A stretch of 17,364 nucleotides of DNA from a bacterium (GCA_024275165.1 JAJRZQ010000034.1:1-17364); one strand, 5' to 3'. Counted from the first letter of the stretch, positions 7,385 to 15,815 are shown. Translations and numbers: made by a program. The notes: generated from the letters alone by a model not told the origin.

Positions 7385-9385
7385 TTAAAACATTTTGGCC
7401 AACTTGGCTAAGAGTTCCTCCTTGCTGAGGGCCTGGGCGGCCTCTAAGGGGGGCGGTTTTTTTGTCCTTACCGGGGGAGGGCGGTCTTCCCTTTCGAGGG
7501 ATAGATTTTGCACAAAGCGACTGGGTTGATTAAATTGCGTGATCCCTCCTGCAAAACCATAATGACAAAAGGATAAAAAAAGCTGATTTTTTGCCCTTGT
7601 CAAGGCGACATAAAAAAGTCGTTCCTCTTCCTCAATGGCTTCCGGACTCTTTAGGCTGTAGGCCGTGGGGAAAATCCCCTCCATCATTCCAATCAAAAAG
7701 ACCGCCCCCCACTCTAAACCCTTGGCAGAATGAATGGTGGAAAGAACAATGGCCCCCTCTGCTGCTTGAGTCACCCCCTGCACCGCGACCACTCCCCGCT
7801 CTGGCGGTTCTAAGGCAAAATCCAGCAAAAGTTGGTGGAGGTCATGATAGCGGCCCGCGATCTGGCTTAAGGTCTCTAAATCTTTTTTTCGTTGCGTCCA
7901 GTTGTCATAGCGTTGTTCCAAATAGGGCTGATAGGCGCGCAGCAAGGTGGAGTAGCAGCTTGCCAAGTCGTGAACCTGCCCCCTTGCCTGCCCTAGAGCG
8001 GCGGATAATAAAAGCAGTTCCCCTTTGTAGATTCGTTTTTCCGGCAGGGAAAGAAAAAATTCATGGACCTCTAGGAGGTCCGCCTGGGCCTGAATCGTCT
8101 CGATCAATCGGCTCGCCGTCTTGGGCCCTACCCCGGTCAAAAGCATCAACACTCGGTTCCAAGCCAGTTCATCCTTGGGGTTGTAAAGAAGCTTAAAATA
8201 GCTGAGCAGGTCTTTGACATGAGCCATGTCGCTAAATTTCTTCCCTCCATGCACCTCAAAGGGGAGCTTTCGTTTCGCCAGCTCGGTTTGCGTTTGAAAA
8301 GAGAGGTGACTGGAACGAAACAAAACCGCCATTTCCCTTAAGGGCACCCCCTGGTGGTACAGCTCTTGGATTTTCTCCGCGATCCAGGCCGCCTCCTCAG
8401 CGGGCTCTTTGAACACCCGTAAGCTAGGGGCCTGGCCTCGGCGTCGCTCCGCGGAGACTAAGCGTTTCGAGTATTTTTGTTGCATCCCCTCTAAAACCTG
8501 ATTGCCTAAATCGAGAATATCTTGGGTACTGCGATAATTGGTTTCCAATTTGATCACCTTGCAACCGGGAAACAGGGAGGGAAAACTCAAGATGTTGGCA
8601 TGCTGCGCCCCTCGAAAGCCGTAGATGGATTGGGCGTCGTCCCCCACGGCCATCACATTGCCGTGGGATTGAGCCAACAGGGCAACGATCTCGCCTTGTA
8701 CTTGATTGGTGTCTTGGTATTCGTCCACCATGATATATTGAAACTGGGCCTGGACTTCTGCCCGGATCTCTTTGATTTCCAAGGCGAGTTTGGAATAGAG
8801 CAGGAGGTCGTCATAATCGAAATAACCCATCTCCAGCTTGTAACGGGCATATTGCAGGCGTAGGTTTTCCAACTCCTTGGCGCAAGCTTGAAAGTTGGGG
8901 TAATCTTGTTCTAAAATTTCCGCGATGGGCTTTTGCTTGTTGGTCGCGGCACTGAGAATTTTTTGTAAGGAAGACTTTTGCGGGAAGCGGAGAGGGAGTT
9001 GGTAGTATCCTAACGCCGTGGCGACTCGGCGCATCGCCTCTGGAGCGTCCGCGGAATCTAAAATGGTGAAGTTTTCTTTGATCCCGATTCTGCCGGCATA
9101 ACGGCGGAGCAGGCGGACCCCGAAGCTGTGGAAGGTTCCCCCTTCTACAAGTCCGCATTTTGGATCCTGCTTGGCGGCGCGGGCGAGCATCTCTCTTGAG
9201 GCGCGTCTGGTAAAGGTCAGCAGCAAAATGGAGGTAGGCTCAACTTGGTTTAAAATCAAGTTTAAGACCCGGTATTCGATCACCCGCGTTTTGCCGGAGC
9301 CTGCTCCGGCAATGACCAAAAGAGGCCCCTGACGATGCTCTACCGCCTCGACTTGAGCGGAGTTTAAAAATTGGGCTAGTTCCAT
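7385..9385 (-). CDS. UvrD/PcrA/Rep-type superfamily 1 DNA helicase
   Basis: A 666-residue ATP-dependent 3'-5' DNA helicase acting in the cytoplasm. The family motifs occur in order: Q-motif LNSAQVEAV (7-15), Walker A AGAGSGKT (Lys32), LLTFTRRASREM, Walker B VDEYQDTNQ (about 219), GDDAQSIYGFRGA (about 247), LETNYRST (about 280), STIHSAKGLEW (about 547) and EEERLFYVALTRAKN (about 585). All are intact. It is somewhat shorter than E. coli UvrD (720) and lacks a long C-terminal tail; the last 50 residues are Pro- and Lys-rich. I cannot separate uvrD, pcrA and rep from motifs alone, so no symbol is given. The ATG at 9385 puts the Q-motif near the N-terminus; no ribosome binding site is visible. It is 99 bp downstream of the macrodomain gene on the same strand. 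Confidence 0.95.
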   Translation of the reverse strand: MELAQFLNSAQVEAVEHRQGPLLVIAGAGSGKTRVIEYRVLNLILNQVEPTSILLLTFTRRASREMLARAAKQDPKCGLVEGGTFHSFGVRLLRRYAGRIGIKENFTILDSADAPEAMRRVATALGYYQLPLRFPQKSSLQKILSAATNKQKPIAEILEQDYPNFQACAKELENLRLQYARYKLEMGYFDYDDLLLYSKLALEIKEIRAEVQAQFQYIMVDEYQDTNQVQGEIVALLAQSHGNVMAVGDDAQSIYGFRGAQHANILSFPSLFPGCKVIKLETNYRSTQDILDLGNQVLEGMQQKYSKRLVSAERRRGQAPSLRVFKEPAEEAAWIAEKIQELYHQGVPLREMAVLFRSSHLSFQTQTELAKRKLPFEVHGGKKFSDMAHVKDLLSYFKLLYNPKDELAWNRVLMLLTGVGPKTASRLIETIQAQADLLEVHEFFLSLPEKRIYKGELLLLSAALGQARGQVHDLASCYSTLLRAYQPYLEQRYDNWTQRKKDLETLSQIAGRYHDLHQLLLDFALEPPERGVVAVQGVTQAAEGAIVLSTIHSAKGLEWGAVFLIGMMEGIFPTAYSLKSPEAIEEEERLFYVALTRAKNQLFLSFCHYGFAGGITQFNQPSRFVQNLSLEREDRPPPVRTKKPPPLEAAQALSKEELLAKLAKMF

Positions 9386-9445
9386 GAAATTAGGTTTGGG
9401 GTTCTTTTTAGCTTGGCAGGCTTGGTCTTTTTGGGCAAGTTGAAT

Positions 9446-9467
9446 CGAACATAAGTTCGCTTTTTTT
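9446..9467 (+). terminator. Terminator-like hairpin facing the plus strand
   Basis: CGAAC (9446-9450), loop ATAA and GTTCG (9455-9459) are followed by C and seven T (9461-9467). On the plus strand this has the form of a Rho-independent terminator, though with a short stem. Both neighbouring genes run on the minus strand, where no T-run follows, so it would act only on antisense transcripts. Confidence 0.45.
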
Positions 9468-9484
9468 GGATGGGGTCAGGTCGC

Positions 9485-9997
9485 TCAAACCGGGAGTTCT
9501 TCCCAAGCGGTTTGATACGCCCTCAGGCTCTCTGGATTAAAACAAACCATATCCACTCGATGAAAGGCGTCCAGCGCTTGATAAATCTCCCTTAAGGCCA
9601 GGGGCGCCGCCAAGGCCGACGGATAACCATAAATTCCCGTGCTGATACTGGGAAAAGCGAGTTCTTCAATCCCCTGTTTTTTGGCCAAGGCCAAGCAAGA
9701 GCGATAGGCCTTGGCCAAAAGCTCAGGCTCGCCTTGTCCCCCCCCTCGCCAAATCGGCCCTACCGTATGGATAATAAACGAGGCGGGGAGCAAGTAACCT
9801 CGGGTCAAACGGGCCTCCCCCCTAGGGCAGCCCCCAAGCTGTTTGCACGCTTCTAAAAGTTTCGGCCCCGCGGCGCGGTGAATCGCCCCGTCCACACCCC
9901 CGCCGCCTAAAAGGCGCTCATTTGCGGCGTTGACAATCGCGGTAATTTTTAGCTTGGTTATATCCTCTTGCAATAAATGGATTTTTTGTTTTTTCAT
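9485..9997 (-). CDS. ymdB: Macrodomain O-acetyl-ADP-ribose deacetylase, YmdB-like
   Basis: A 170-residue single-macrodomain enzyme, close in length and sequence pattern to E. coli YmdB (177). Such proteins remove acetyl from O-acetyl-ADP-ribose and some remove ADP-ribose from proteins or nucleic acids (family knowledge). The N-terminal HLLQEDITKL, the ligand loop NAANERLLGGGGVDGAIHRA with Asn26 and Asp36 as the likely catalytic pair, HTVGPIWRGG, and the phosphate loop FPSISTGIYGYP are all present. The C-terminal VDMVCFNPES matches the family end. GAGGT lies six bases upstream of the ATG at 9997. It sits between a kinase gene and the UvrD-type helicase gene, all on the minus strand. The link to DNA repair suggested by the helicase is inference; E. 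coli YmdB is also known as an RNase III modulator, so an RNA role is possible. Confidence 0.93.
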   Translation of the reverse strand: MKKQKIHLLQEDITKLKITAIVNAANERLLGGGGVDGAIHRAAGPKLLEACKQLGGCPRGEARLTRGYLLPASFIIHTVGPIWRGGGQGEPELLAKAYRSCLALAKKQGIEELAFPSISTGIYGYPSALAAPLALREIYQALDAFHRVDMVCFNPESLRAYQTAWEELPV

Positions 9998-10071
9998 TCT
10001 ACCTCGACCCGCTTGTGGGGGAAGGGGAAAGCAAATAAGCGATGGAGGTGAACGGCCCTCTGTACCGCAAA

Positions 10072-10086
10072 GCCCCCAGGCGGGGC
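10072..10086 (-). terminator. Possible terminator of the REC-REC kinase gene
   Basis: GCCCC (10072-10076) and GGGGC (10082-10086) form a GC-rich stem around CAGGC, one base beyond the minus-strand stop codon (10088-10090). Only TTT follows on the minus strand, so it would be a weak or Rho-assisted stop. Confidence 0.3.
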
Positions 10087-10087
10087 G

Positions 10088-11590
10088 TTATTTCGGTTGG
10101 GGGAGGCTCACCGTAAAGATGGTACCCATCCCCAAGGTCGATTCCACTGATATTTCCCCCTGCATGCGTTCCACTTGGTTTTTGGTGATGTGCAACCCCA
10201 ACCCGGTGGATTTTTCACCTGCCGTTCCCTCTTGGCCCGCGCTGGTGAATTTGTCAAAGAGCTTGTCCAGATTCTTTGGGGGGATGCCGATGCCGGTATC
10301 CCGCACCTTTGCGATCACTACTCCCTTCTCCTGATTGAGGCTGAGTATTACTTGCCCCCCAGAGGGGGTGAATTTAATCGCGTTGGACAAGAGATTATTC
10401 AACACTTGGGTCAAGGCGTTGACATTCCCCCAGACCCAAGGCACCCCCGACACTTCGTTGATTAAAGTCAGTTGAATCTTTTTTGGAATCGCCATGTGTT
10501 TTAGGTTGCCTATCGCGGTTTCAGAGAGCTTGTATAAATCCACCTCGGTTAAAAAAATCTCTTCTCGCTCCGCCTGCAGGCGAGATAAATCTAAAAGGTC
10601 ATTGATCAAAGCGAGGAGAAAGCGCCCGGAATTTTGAATGTAGCTAATATATTCTCGGGCATCTGGGCTTAGATCCTCTTCCATTTCTAAGAGTTGGGCA
10701 AAGCCTAAGATGCCGTTTAGGGGACTGCGCAAGTCATGACTGGCGATGGATAAAAAGTCGTCCTTGATCCGATTGGCCTCGTTGAGTTGCTGTACTTTGC
10801 TGAAGAGTTCCTCTTTTAGCTTTTTTTCTCGTAAATGTACATTCATGCGGGCAAACAATTCTTCGGTCACTAAGGGTTTCAGCAGATAGTCGGTCGCCCC
10901 GGCCTGAAAGATATCCAAAAGGCTTTCTTTATTCGCCGCGCTGGTGAGAAACAAGATGGGAATTTCCATCATGCCCAGTTCTTTGCGAATCTTGCGGCAA
11001 AGCTCAACCCCGTCCATTTCCGGCATAACGAGATCAGTCAATATGATATCGACCTCTTGCGTTTTTAAGATGGTTAATGCCTTTTTTCCCTGAGAGGCCG
11101 TAAAAACGGTAATCCCTTCATGGGTTAAAACCCGTTCCAATAAAGAGCGCACCATGGCGCTGTCATCCACCACTAAAGCGGTCACCTCAAAAAAATGGTT
11201 GCGCTTGGATAGGATTCTGGAAACAGCGGCTTGAATTTCACCCTGCACCGGGGGTTTGGTCAGGTATTCGTCGGCACCCACCTCAAACCCGTGGGTGCGC
11301 ATTTCTAAATTGGCATTAGCGGTAAGAAAAATAACGGGAATTTGTGAAAACTCCTGGCCCACGGGGAACTCTCCCTCTTGGCCGAAGCGGAGCAGGCGAC
11401 AGAAGTCAAAACCGTTCATTCCCGGCATTTCGACATCTAAGGTAATGACATCGGGCTTGATTTGAGGGATTTTCGTGATCGCCTCTTGGGCGTTGGAAAC
11501 ATCAAAAACCTCGAATCCATCTTGTTCCATCTCCCGCCGCACCAATTTGCGGACGGTTAAGCTATCGTCAACTATAAGAATTCGCGTCAT
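10088..11590 (-). CDS. REC-REC histidine kinase (cytoplasmic)
   Basis: A 500-residue soluble protein with two N-terminal receivers followed by a kinase core. REC1 (about 2-125) has VDDS, phospho-acceptor Asp52 in TLDVEMPGMNG, LTAN and LTKPP. REC2 (about 136-254) has VDDS, Asp186 in LTDLVMPEMDG, LTSAA and LLKPL. HisKA contains SIASHDLRSPLNGILG with His285; the ATPase domain (about 380-498) has NNLLSNAIKFT, DTGIGIP and STGLGLHITK. All active residues are present. There is no membrane segment and no output domain. Such proteins usually act as phosphorelay nodes: the receivers, phosphorylated by other kinases, control the kinase core (family knowledge; partners here are inference). The start at 11590 puts ILIVDDS at residues 4-10, as expected, but no ribosome binding site is visible. 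The gene diverges from the membrane kinase at 11968. Confidence 0.93.
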   Translation of the reverse strand: MTRILIVDDSLTVRKLVRREMEQDGFEVFDVSNAQEAITKIPQIKPDVITLDVEMPGMNGFDFCRLLRFGQEGEFPVGQEFSQIPVIFLTANANLEMRTHGFEVGADEYLTKPPVQGEIQAAVSRILSKRNHFFEVTALVVDDSAMVRSLLERVLTHEGITVFTASQGKKALTILKTQEVDIILTDLVMPEMDGVELCRKIRKELGMMEIPILFLTSAANKESLLDIFQAGATDYLLKPLVTEELFARMNVHLREKKLKEELFSKVQQLNEANRIKDDFLSIASHDLRSPLNGILGFAQLLEMEEDLSPDAREYISYIQNSGRFLLALINDLLDLSRLQAEREEIFLTEVDLYKLSETAIGNLKHMAIPKKIQLTLINEVSGVPWVWGNVNALTQVLNNLLSNAIKFTPSGGQVILSLNQEKGVVIAKVRDTGIGIPPKNLDKLFDKFTSAGQEGTAGEKSTGLGLHITKNQVERMQGEISVESTLGMGTIFTVSLPQPK

Positions 11591-11967
11591 GATGATTCAG
11601 GGTAAATATGCATTAATTAGACATCTTTTGAGGGTGTTAGAGATTCCTAATGATTGACCCTAGCATAGCCGCCCTTTTTTTTCTATCGGGTAAAAAACAA
11701 TTCAGTGACTTTTTTATGACCCTTTGAAGCCGGCAGGAAGTCGGTTTTGGGTAAAAAGGAGCCCGCTGTTAGGGCGGCGCAGGGGTCGCGAATTGGCCGG
11801 TATGGACTTAGTTAGAGGTTGTTTGCGCCTAGCTCGCGGGTATTTTTATTTTCAGTTTTTTGACCTTATCTAATTGCAAGAAATCTTGGATGCGAGATGT
11901 GATTGCCCCCAAAATTCAGTTCTGCTATAGTAAATACACCCTAAGTTTGTTTTATTTTTTCGTAGAT
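11591..11967. other. Divergent intergenic region between two kinase genes
   Basis: These 377 bases separate the minus-strand REC-REC kinase gene from the plus-strand membrane kinase gene. The open frame of the latter runs upstream to a TTG at 11860, but that stretch lies before the promoter at 11903-11931 and so is treated as non-coding. The region contains a T8 run at 11675-11682, imperfect GC-rich repeats around 11730-11800, and three GGGTAAA words (11600, 11688, 11749) without regular spacing. I found no convincing promoter for the minus-strand gene, no small gene with a ribosome binding site, and no known riboswitch. Confidence 0.6.
11903..11931 (+). promoter_or_regulatory. Extended -10 promoter of the membrane kinase operon
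   Basis: TTGCCC (11903-11908), a 17-base spacer and TATAGT (11926-11931), preceded by TGC to make an extended -10. The -35 matches consensus in four of six positions and the -10 in five. Transcription would begin near 11938, giving a leader of about 30 nt before the ATG at 11968. This decides against the upstream TTG start at 11860. Confidence 0.65.
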
Positions 11968-14631
11968 ATGAATAAGCATTTACCCTGGTATTGGGAAAAA
12001 TATTTACTCTTGTGGATTCAAATCGGTGCCGTACTATTTAGTATAGAAATCTTAGTCATGCTGATTCTTCCTTTAGTCGGGAAGTTTAACAGCACTGTTT
12101 TAGAGGCCTTGACCGATGCAGGACTTTTAAGTTTTCTGGCGACCCCGATTTGTTTCTTGTTGCTCCGCCAGGCCGTAAAAACCCAAAATCCAAGTTATGC
12201 CCTCCCTGAGCTTCATCTCAAGGCAAAAATGCTGCGCTTGTTTTTGGGGCCTTATGTTTTATGCGCCTTGCTGATCTCTGCGTTTATTATTGGGTTTTAT
12301 TATAACGAACGCTCTGATTTTAAAAATCGATTGCAAGAAAAAGGCCTTCAGACCTTGAAAGTTCCCATTCATCGGCTGGAAAAAGAGATGCAAGAGGCAC
12401 AACAAGAACTGCTTTATCTCGCCGGTAACCTTGGGGAGAATGAAGGGATTCCCCAACCCCATCTCCGCCATATGCTCCATGACTTTATTCGCATGCACCC
12501 TCGCTACGCTCAGGCGATTTGGCTTGCCCCCGATGGAAGCTTCTTGCTGCAAGGGGGAGAACAGGTCTTGCTGCCCATCCAAGGGGGGCTTTTTCTCAAC
12601 TTTTCCAAGGAGCGACAATTCGGGTTTCTTCCCCTTTGGGTTGTCCAACAAGGGCATGGCCAAGCCTTTTTGCCCTTAATGGCGCCAATCAACAATCAAG
12701 CTGGGCGCAATCAGGGTTATTTTTTGCTTTTTTATCGTCTGCAACCTTTGCTGAATGACCTTGCCTTTTCTTTTCCCAGTAAGGACTACCTGCTTTACCT
12801 CATCAACACAAACAATCGCTGGGTCATTGATGTCATTAATGATAAGCTTTATCAAAAAGCAGAAAGCGACGCCTTTATAGCTCACTTTGGTATTCCCCTA
12901 ACACAACTTGTTGCTCAAGAAAGTCAGCCGACTCAAGATGGATACCTCTTTGGGCACAATTATGTTTTACCTTCCATAGAGGACTCGCAAACCAATCCAA
13001 ACACCCCTATCTGGACTTTGGTTTTAGAACAAAAACCCTCGGTGCTCCAATACGCTATCTCGAATTTACGCTTGCGTAGCCTCGCCCTTTTTTTAGGGCT
13101 CATCGCTCTGGAAACGGTTTTATTTTCCGCCGCCATTATCGCTTGGGTTCGTCGTGAACAAACACATCACCAATTGGTGCTGGCTAAGGATGAAGCCAAG
13201 AAAGCCTTTGAGGTGAAATCTCGTTTTTTGGCCAATATGAGCCATGAGATCCGCACCCCTTTAAATTCGATTTTAGGGTTTTCTGAAATTTTACAACAGC
13301 GCCTGCATGACGAGGAAAACAGAGAATTTCTCAACTCCATATTAATTTCGGGTAATGTTTTGCTCACTCTAATCAATGATATTTTAGATCTTTCCAAAAT
13401 TGAGGCGGATCGGCTTTCTTTAGAGTTGCGGCCTCTGGATTTAAGCCAGTTGTTTTTTGAGATTCAGCAGGTCTTTATCCATAAAATACACAGCAAAGGA
13501 TTGAGTTTTAAAGTGCGTTTACAAGAGGGGTTGCCCAATTTTTACTTAGATGAGGTTCGTTTGCGGCAAATTCTCCTTAATCTGGTGGGAAACGCGATCA
13601 AGTTTACAGAACGGGGAGAAATTATTCTCGAGGCAAAAGGAACCAAACAAACCCAAGAGGGCACCTGGTCTTTGCAAATTAAAGTGATTGATTCAGGGAT
13701 GGGGATACCCTTAGGTCAACAAGAACACATTTTTGAAGCCTTTGCCCAACAAAGTGGACAAAGTTACAGCAAGTATGGGGGGACTGGCTTAGGCCTAGCG
13801 ATTTGCAAAAAGTTAATCATGGTCATGGAAGGTGATTTAAACCTAGAAAGTAAGCTGGGAGAAGGCAGTTGTTTTTTGCTTACCCTGCCGCAAGTCCAAG
13901 CGAGCGATACTCCGCTCCCGATGACTCCAGAAGATGAAGAATTATACAGTTGGCGTTTTCAGCCCGCTTCGATTTTACTGGCAGATGACTTAGAAATTCA
14001 TCGTAAACTTTTATCGAGTATGCTGGCCGATCAACCCTTTCGTATTCTGGAAGCAAAAAATGAAGAAGAATTATTGCGCTTGGCCCATAGGGAAAAGCCA
14101 GATTTGATCCTTTTAGATATGACCTTGTCCCAAGTCGTAAGCCCGGACCTAGCCGAGGCCTTGCACTGCGACCCCCATACCACCCAAATCCCTTTAATCT
14201 CGCTTTCTGCGAGTATTTTGCCTGAAGAAATTTCCTTCCAAAAACAGCATTTTGACCATATTTTACTCAAACCCTTTTCTAAAAAAGAACTTTTTTTAGC
14301 CCTCCGGCGCCTGTTGCCGATTCAAGAACAAAAAATCGTTCGAGTTCTCCCCCCTGCCCCCTCGACCTCAAAGGACTTGAAGGTTTTATCGAATTGGTTT
14401 AATCAGGATGCTTTACAACAATGGGAAACAGTTCAATCCAGTTCTGTAATTGATAAAATGGAAGCTTTTTTAAAGGAAATACAAATTCAAGCCAGTGGCC
14501 ATGAAGAGGTCTTAAGTTGGGCTGAAAAAGGATTAACCTACGCACGAAGGTTTGATGTAGAAAATTTAAAAAATCATATCGCTGAGTTTCCGAAACAATT
14601 AAAAATAATTCTCGCGCAACAAGGGTTTTAA
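11968..14631 (+). CDS. Membrane hybrid histidine kinase with extracytoplasmic sensor and divergent receiver
   Basis: An 887-residue inner-membrane kinase. Hydrophobic helices lie at about 12-36, 50-66 and 90-112. An extracytoplasmic sensor of about 250 residues (113-370) follows, possibly Cache-like but not clearly assigned, then a further helix (371-395). HisKA has NMSHEIRTPLNSILGFSE with His426; the ATPase domain (about 525-640) has NLVGNAIKFT, DSGMGIP and GGTGLGLAICKK. The receiver (about 665-785) keeps the acidic pair ADD, Asp717 in LLDMT and Lys in LLKPF, but the usual MPxMDG after the acceptor is replaced by LSQVVSPD, so its partner surface is unusual. The last 95 residues are helical without an HPt-type His motif. 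The ATG at 11968 is chosen because a promoter lies just upstream; a TTG at 11860 would add 36 residues. There is no clear ribosome binding site. It overlaps the next kinase gene by one base. Confidence 0.91.
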   Translation: MNKHLPWYWEKYLLLWIQIGAVLFSIEILVMLILPLVGKFNSTVLEALTDAGLLSFLATPICFLLLRQAVKTQNPSYALPELHLKAKMLRLFLGPYVLCALLISAFIIGFYYNERSDFKNRLQEKGLQTLKVPIHRLEKEMQEAQQELLYLAGNLGENEGIPQPHLRHMLHDFIRMHPRYAQAIWLAPDGSFLLQGGEQVLLPIQGGLFLNFSKERQFGFLPLWVVQQGHGQAFLPLMAPINNQAGRNQGYFLLFYRLQPLLNDLAFSFPSKDYLLYLINTNNRWVIDVINDKLYQKAESDAFIAHFGIPLTQLVAQESQPTQDGYLFGHNYVLPSIEDSQTNPNTPIWTLVLEQKPSVLQYAISNLRLRSLALFLGLIALETVLFSAAIIAWVRREQTHHQLVLAKDEAKKAFEVKSRFLANMSHEIRTPLNSILGFSEILQQRLHDEENREFLNSILISGNVLLTLINDILDLSKIEADRLSLELRPLDLSQLFFEIQQVFIHKIHSKGLSFKVRLQEGLPNFYLDEVRLRQILLNLVGNAIKFTERGEIILEAKGTKQTQEGTWSLQIKVIDSGMGIPLGQQEHIFEAFAQQSGQSYSKYGGTGLGLAICKKLIMVMEGDLNLESKLGEGSCFLLTLPQVQASDTPLPMTPEDEELYSWRFQPASILLADDLEIHRKLLSSMLADQPFRILEAKNEEELLRLAHREKPDLILLDMTLSQVVSPDLAEALHCDPHTTQIPLISLSASILPEEISFQKQHFDHILLKPFSKKELFLALRRLLPIQEQKIVRVLPPAPSTSKDLKVLSNWFNQDALQQWETVQSSSVIDKMEAFLKEIQIQASGHEEVLSWAEKGLTYARRFDVENLKNHIAEFPKQLKIILAQQGF

Positions 14632-15728
14632 TGCGATATATCGAACCGGCACCATTGATTCTCATTGTAGATGATACTCTGCAAAATATTCAGGTTTTAG
14701 GCCGTATTCTGCGCGAGGCCAATTACCGCATTGCCGTAGCCACCAATGGGGAAGAGGGTATTAAGGCCGCGGTTCAAGAAAAGCCCGATCTGATTTTACT
14801 CGATGTGATGATGCCCGTACTCGACGGCTTTGCCGCGGCAGCCCAGTTAAAAACTCAAAAATCGACCCGGGATATCCCCATTATTTTTCTCACCGCAAAG
14901 GTAGAACCAGAAGACCTAATTCAAGGGTTTGACTTAGGAGCGGTAGATTATGTCACCAAGCCCTTTCACCCTAAAGAATTGCTGATTCGAGTGCGAACCC
15001 ATTTAGAACTCTGCCAAAGCCGTAAGATCATTCAAGAGCAATCTCAAAACCAAAAGGAGCTTTTGCACATTCTTTGCCATGACCTGGCAAACAGCTTTAG
15101 TGGGTTTCGGGGAATGCTGCTGATTACAGAGGATTTAGAAACCTTTTTGGAATTAAAGCCCTCTTTGCTGCAAGCTGCGCAAAATAGCCTGGATATCATC
15201 AATCTGGTTCGAAAAATCAGAGCCATTGAAGAAAATAAAATTTCGATTGAGCTTTCTTCTTACAATCTCTCTCAGTTGGTCGATACTTCGGTGCAGATGT
15301 TAAAGCCCCGCTGGCAAGAAAAACAAATCTCTTTTTCTATCCAGATTCCCACAGACCTAAAGGTTCAAGTCGAAGAGGTGAGCTTTGTCAATTCGGTACT
15401 CAATAACCTTTTGACCAACTCGATCAAATTCAGTTACGCCGGGTCTCAGGTCGATATTAAGGCAGAGACCCAGGAGGGGAGGGTCTGGATGGAGATTCAA
15501 GACCGGGGCATTGGGATGAGCCCTCAGCTCTGTCAGGACATCTTCGATTTATCCAAGGTGACCCATCGCCCCGGCACAGAGGGAGAGGATGGGGTCGGTT
15601 TCGGCATGCCTTTAATCAAAAAATTCGTTACCCTGTACCAGGGTGAAATCGAAGCGAGTAGTAAAGACGAGGCAAACTACCCCCAAGAACGGGGGACGAC
15701 ATTTACCCTTATTTTAAACCAAGGGTAG
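14631..15728 (+). CDS. REC-histidine kinase (cytoplasmic)
   Basis: A 365-residue soluble protein. The N-terminal receiver (about 8-126) is canonical: LIVDDT, phospho-acceptor Asp58 in LLDVMMPVLDG, LTAK and VTKPF. A short helical linker leads to a kinase core whose H-box is LCHDLANSFSGFRG with His150; the usual Pro after the His is missing. The ATPase domain (about 250-363) has NNLLTNSIKFS and DRGIGM, while the second glycine box reads GVGFGMPLIKK instead of GTGLGL, so catalysis may be somewhat altered. Its ATG overlaps the stop of the membrane kinase gene (TAATG), with AAGGG five bases upstream. Tight coupling suggests stoichiometric production and a relay from the membrane kinase to this receiver (inference). 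No terminator is evident in the 87-bp convergent spacer that follows. Confidence 0.91.
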   Translation: MRYIEPAPLILIVDDTLQNIQVLGRILREANYRIAVATNGEEGIKAAVQEKPDLILLDVMMPVLDGFAAAAQLKTQKSTRDIPIIFLTAKVEPEDLIQGFDLGAVDYVTKPFHPKELLIRVRTHLELCQSRKIIQEQSQNQKELLHILCHDLANSFSGFRGMLLITEDLETFLELKPSLLQAAQNSLDIINLVRKIRAIEENKISIELSSYNLSQLVDTSVQMLKPRWQEKQISFSIQIPTDLKVQVEEVSFVNSVLNNLLTNSIKFSYAGSQVDIKAETQEGRVWMEIQDRGIGMSPQLCQDIFDLSKVTHRPGTEGEDGVGFGMPLIKKFVTLYQGEIEASSKDEANYPQERGTTFTLILNQG

Positions 15729-15815
15729 CGGGCCGCGTGTTACGGGGAGAAAACAGTCTTCAGGCACAGCAAAAAAGCGTAAAAACCCAAGGAGTTGATC
15801 CATAGGGCGGATGCT

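Noticed and set aside
7591-8196. 201-residue plus-strand open frame opposite the helicase gene
   Set aside because: It is Pro/Arg/Ser-rich, low in complexity and antisense to helicase motifs; a shadow frame.
11600-11755. Three GGGTAAA words in the divergent intergenic region as possible operators
   Set aside because: Spacing (88 and 61 bp) is irregular, flanks do not match and a 7-base word is easily met by chance in such sequence.
14340-14628. C-terminal tail of the membrane kinase as an HPt domain
   Set aside because: The only His residues are not in an HPt-like HxxKG setting, so phosphotransfer by this tail is not supported.
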